DNA of 7,386 nt from Stenotrophomonas sp. UBA2302 (GTDB taxonomy: Bacteria; Pseudomonadota; Gammaproteobacteria; Xanthomonadales; Xanthomonadaceae): contig DDVW01000065.1 of assembly GCA_002345545.1 (NCBI GenBank), forward strand, positions 1 through 7,386, read 5' to 3'. The position numbers and the translations under genes were made by a program. This document shows positions 6,508 to 7,386 of the stretch, in pieces. The notes below the pieces were generated by a model. The model had not been told where the DNA came from. It worked only from the letters and a program-made list of their open reading frames with translations, and searched no databases. Each line of letters opens with the position of its first letter. Within the stretch, counting starts at the first letter, position 1.

Positions 6508-7148
6508 GCGCCGCCGCAATCCTGATCCAGCCGCGCTTCGATGCCGCGTTGTTCGCGTACCAGTTGCTGGCGCTCGCTCTGCAGTGCGCTGTTGTAGCGG
6601 CGGATCAGCTCCCAGCGGCGGTCGTTCAGGCGTGCGCAGACTTCCTGCTGCGGCAGCGCATGGCAGCTGTCACGCACCAGCGTGGAGCCGATCGGCACGA
6701 TCGCACTTCCCGGAGGATGCGGGTGCTGACCCGGAGCTGGCGGTCGTGGGCCGTGGCCGCCGTGCGGCCTGCGGCCGAAGCCCCAGATCGGCACCCAGCG
6801 TGGATTGCCCTCGTTGCTGTCACTGGTATAGCGCTCGCCCTCGGCGGTGACGCATTCGTACATCGGCTGTGGCGGCTGCACGGTGACCACCCGCACTTCA
6901 CGCTCGATGACCGCCGCCGGTGGCGGTTGGACGGGCGCCGCCGGTCGCGGCGGTGGATCCTGGGGGCGCTGCATGTCCAGCACCTGCTGCTGGCGTGCGC
7001 CATCGCAGGGCGCATCCTGCAGCGCCACAGCGCCGTTGGTCCCGACGCAGCGGTAGATGCGCACGCTGTCCGTCGCCGGCGGCTCGGTCGCCGACAGCGC
7101 GACGGGCAGCAGGGTCAGGCAGGCGATCAGGAAGGGGCGGGCGCTCAT
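6504..7148 (-). CDS. Exported DUF4124-domain protein, paralogue A (first gene of pair)
   Basis: This encodes 214 residues. The ATG at 7148 is chosen because it begins a proper signal peptide (MSARPFLIACLTLLPVALSA, cut near 20); an in-frame upstream start would bury it behind 30 Pro/Arg-rich residues. No clear Shine-Dalgarno is seen. The DUF4124 motif is at about 31-48 (IYRCVGTNGAVALQDAPC), then a Pro-rich linker, then YECVTAEGERY (97-107). A Gly/His/Pro-rich segment (about 123-147, four His) has no counterpart in paralogue B. The C-terminal helix region from LVRDSC (157-162) contains RRWELIRRYNSALQSERQQL and closes at C211. The six mature cysteines are 34, 48, 99, 162, 171 and 211, an even number expected of a disulfide-bonded periplasmic protein. 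Same domain order as paralogue B indicates tandem duplication. The molecular role is unknown. Confidence 0.85.
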   Translation of the reverse strand: MSARPFLIACLTLLPVALSATEPPATDSVRIYRCVGTNGAVALQDAPCDGARQQQVLDMQRPQDPPPRPAAPVQPPPAAVIEREVRVVTVQPPQPMYECVTAEGERYTSDSNEGNPRWVPIWGFGRRPHGGHGPRPPAPGQHPHPPGSAIVPIGSTLVRDSCHALPQQEVCARLNDRRWELIRRYNSALQSERQQLVREQRGIEARLDQDCGGA

Positions 7149-7178
7149 GGCGCCATGGTGCCACGCGGGCGCGGGACG

Positions 7179-7184
7179 GGTGTA
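7179..7184 (-). promoter_or_regulatory. Candidate -10 box for the DUF4124 pair
   Basis: On the - strand TACACC lies 30 nt before ATG 7148, resembling the TACACT box of the MATE gene. The -35 position (7202-7207) is poor but coincides with one copy of the TCAATCCGG repeat. Weak support. Confidence 0.2.
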
Positions 7185-7201
7185 CCTGGCCGGAACCGGG
7201 G

Positions 7202-7247
7202 CCGGATTGACGTTGCGCGCGGACGCAGATGGCCTCACCCGGATTGA
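7202..7247 (-). repeat. 9-bp direct repeat TCAATCCGG upstream of the DUF4124 pair
   Basis: On the - strand TCAATCCGG occurs at 7247-7239 and again at 7210-7202, 37 bp apart start to start. Both copies are in the intergenic region, and the nearer one covers the presumed -35 region. It could be an operator, or chance. Confidence 0.35.
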
Positions 7248-7250
7248 GGC
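7232..7250 (-). terminator. Hairpin after the right-edge gene
   Basis: On the - strand GCCTCA and TGAGGC form a six-pair stem around a 7-nt loop, 21 nt past the stop of the partial gene at the right edge. No T run follows on either strand, so a terminator role is only suggested by position. One copy of the 9-bp repeat lies largely in its loop. Confidence 0.3.
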
Positions 7251-7270
7251 AAGACTGTGCCGATGGCCGC

Positions 7271-7386
7271 TCAGTCGCGCAGCACCTGCCCGGTGGCGGC
7301 GACGCGGATGCGGGTGGGCTGGGCCAGACCGCCGGTGGCGCCGTCGAGCAGGCCATCGAGTTGCGCCAGCAGGGCCGGGTCCAACT
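7271..7386 (-). CDS. C-terminal end of an unrecognised protein (continues past right edge)
   Basis: The - strand is open from the window edge to a TGA at 7273-7271, giving 37 residues that start LDPALLAQLDGLLDG and end IRVAATGQVLRD. It is short, but all but three codons (CAA, GAT and GGT) end in G or C, the codon pattern of the true genes here. It points the same way as the DUF4124 pair, which starts 122 nt downstream. I do not recognise the family. Confidence 0.55.
   Translation of the reverse strand, partial: LDPALLAQLDGLLDGATGGLAQPTRIRVAATGQVLRD

Noticed and set aside
7149..7238. N-terminal extension of DUF4124 paralogue A
   Set aside because: It would place 30 Pro/Arg-rich residues before the signal peptide and cover the likely promoter.
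6549..7247. 232-residue + strand frame opposite DUF4124 paralogue A
   Set aside because: It lacks a plausible start signal and family motifs, whereas the - strand frame has a signal peptide and the DUF4124 signature.

Overview
The window is a dense, high-GC stretch (about two thirds G+C by eye, with strong G/C preference at third codon positions) of an ordinary Gram-negative chromosome. The protein sequences and the gene order (sigma-like membrane protein, DUF3106 protein, NorM-type MATE pump, SppA) look like Xanthomonadaceae, in the Stenotrophomonas / Xanthomonas / Pseudoxanthomonas range. This placement is from memory of the families and was not searched. I see no mobile elements, CRISPR arrays, rRNA or tRNA genes, and no gene-free stretch longer than about 150 bases.

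Left part, + strand: the 3' portion of a gene for a single-pass membrane protein (1-675) whose visible start resembles the last helix-turn-helix of a sigma factor. It overlaps by 14 nt an exported helical DUF3106-type protein (662-1231). A possible terminator and a weak promoter-like box separate this pair from a NorM-type MATE drug/sodium antiporter (1381-2745). A full-length signal peptide peptidase SppA (2815-4722) follows, with its Lys/Ser dyad intact. SppA ends at a hairpin with a UNCG-type loop.

Middle: a small outer-membrane lipoprotein gene on the - strand (4805-5044) is divergent from a tropinone-reductase-like SDR oxidoreductase on the + strand (5126-5902). The 81-nt gap between them holds -10-like boxes for both directions on nearly the same bases.

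Right part, - strand: two tandem exported DUF4124 paralogues (6504-7148, then 5890-6507) are joined by an ATGA overlap. The second runs 13 nt into the 3' end of the SDR gene. Upstream of the pair lies a 122-nt intergenic region with a hairpin and a 9-bp direct repeat, then the last 38 codons of an unrecognised gene that enters from the right edge (7271-7386).

The common thread is the cell envelope: five products are exported or membrane-bound with envelope roles (the DUF3106 protein, SppA, the lipoprotein and two DUF4124 proteins), plus one pump and one membrane-tethered putative regulator. I do not see a clear undescribed system. The items most worth a second look are the sigma-like membrane protein coupled to a periplasmic helical partner, and the Cys-patterned tandem DUF4124 pair.
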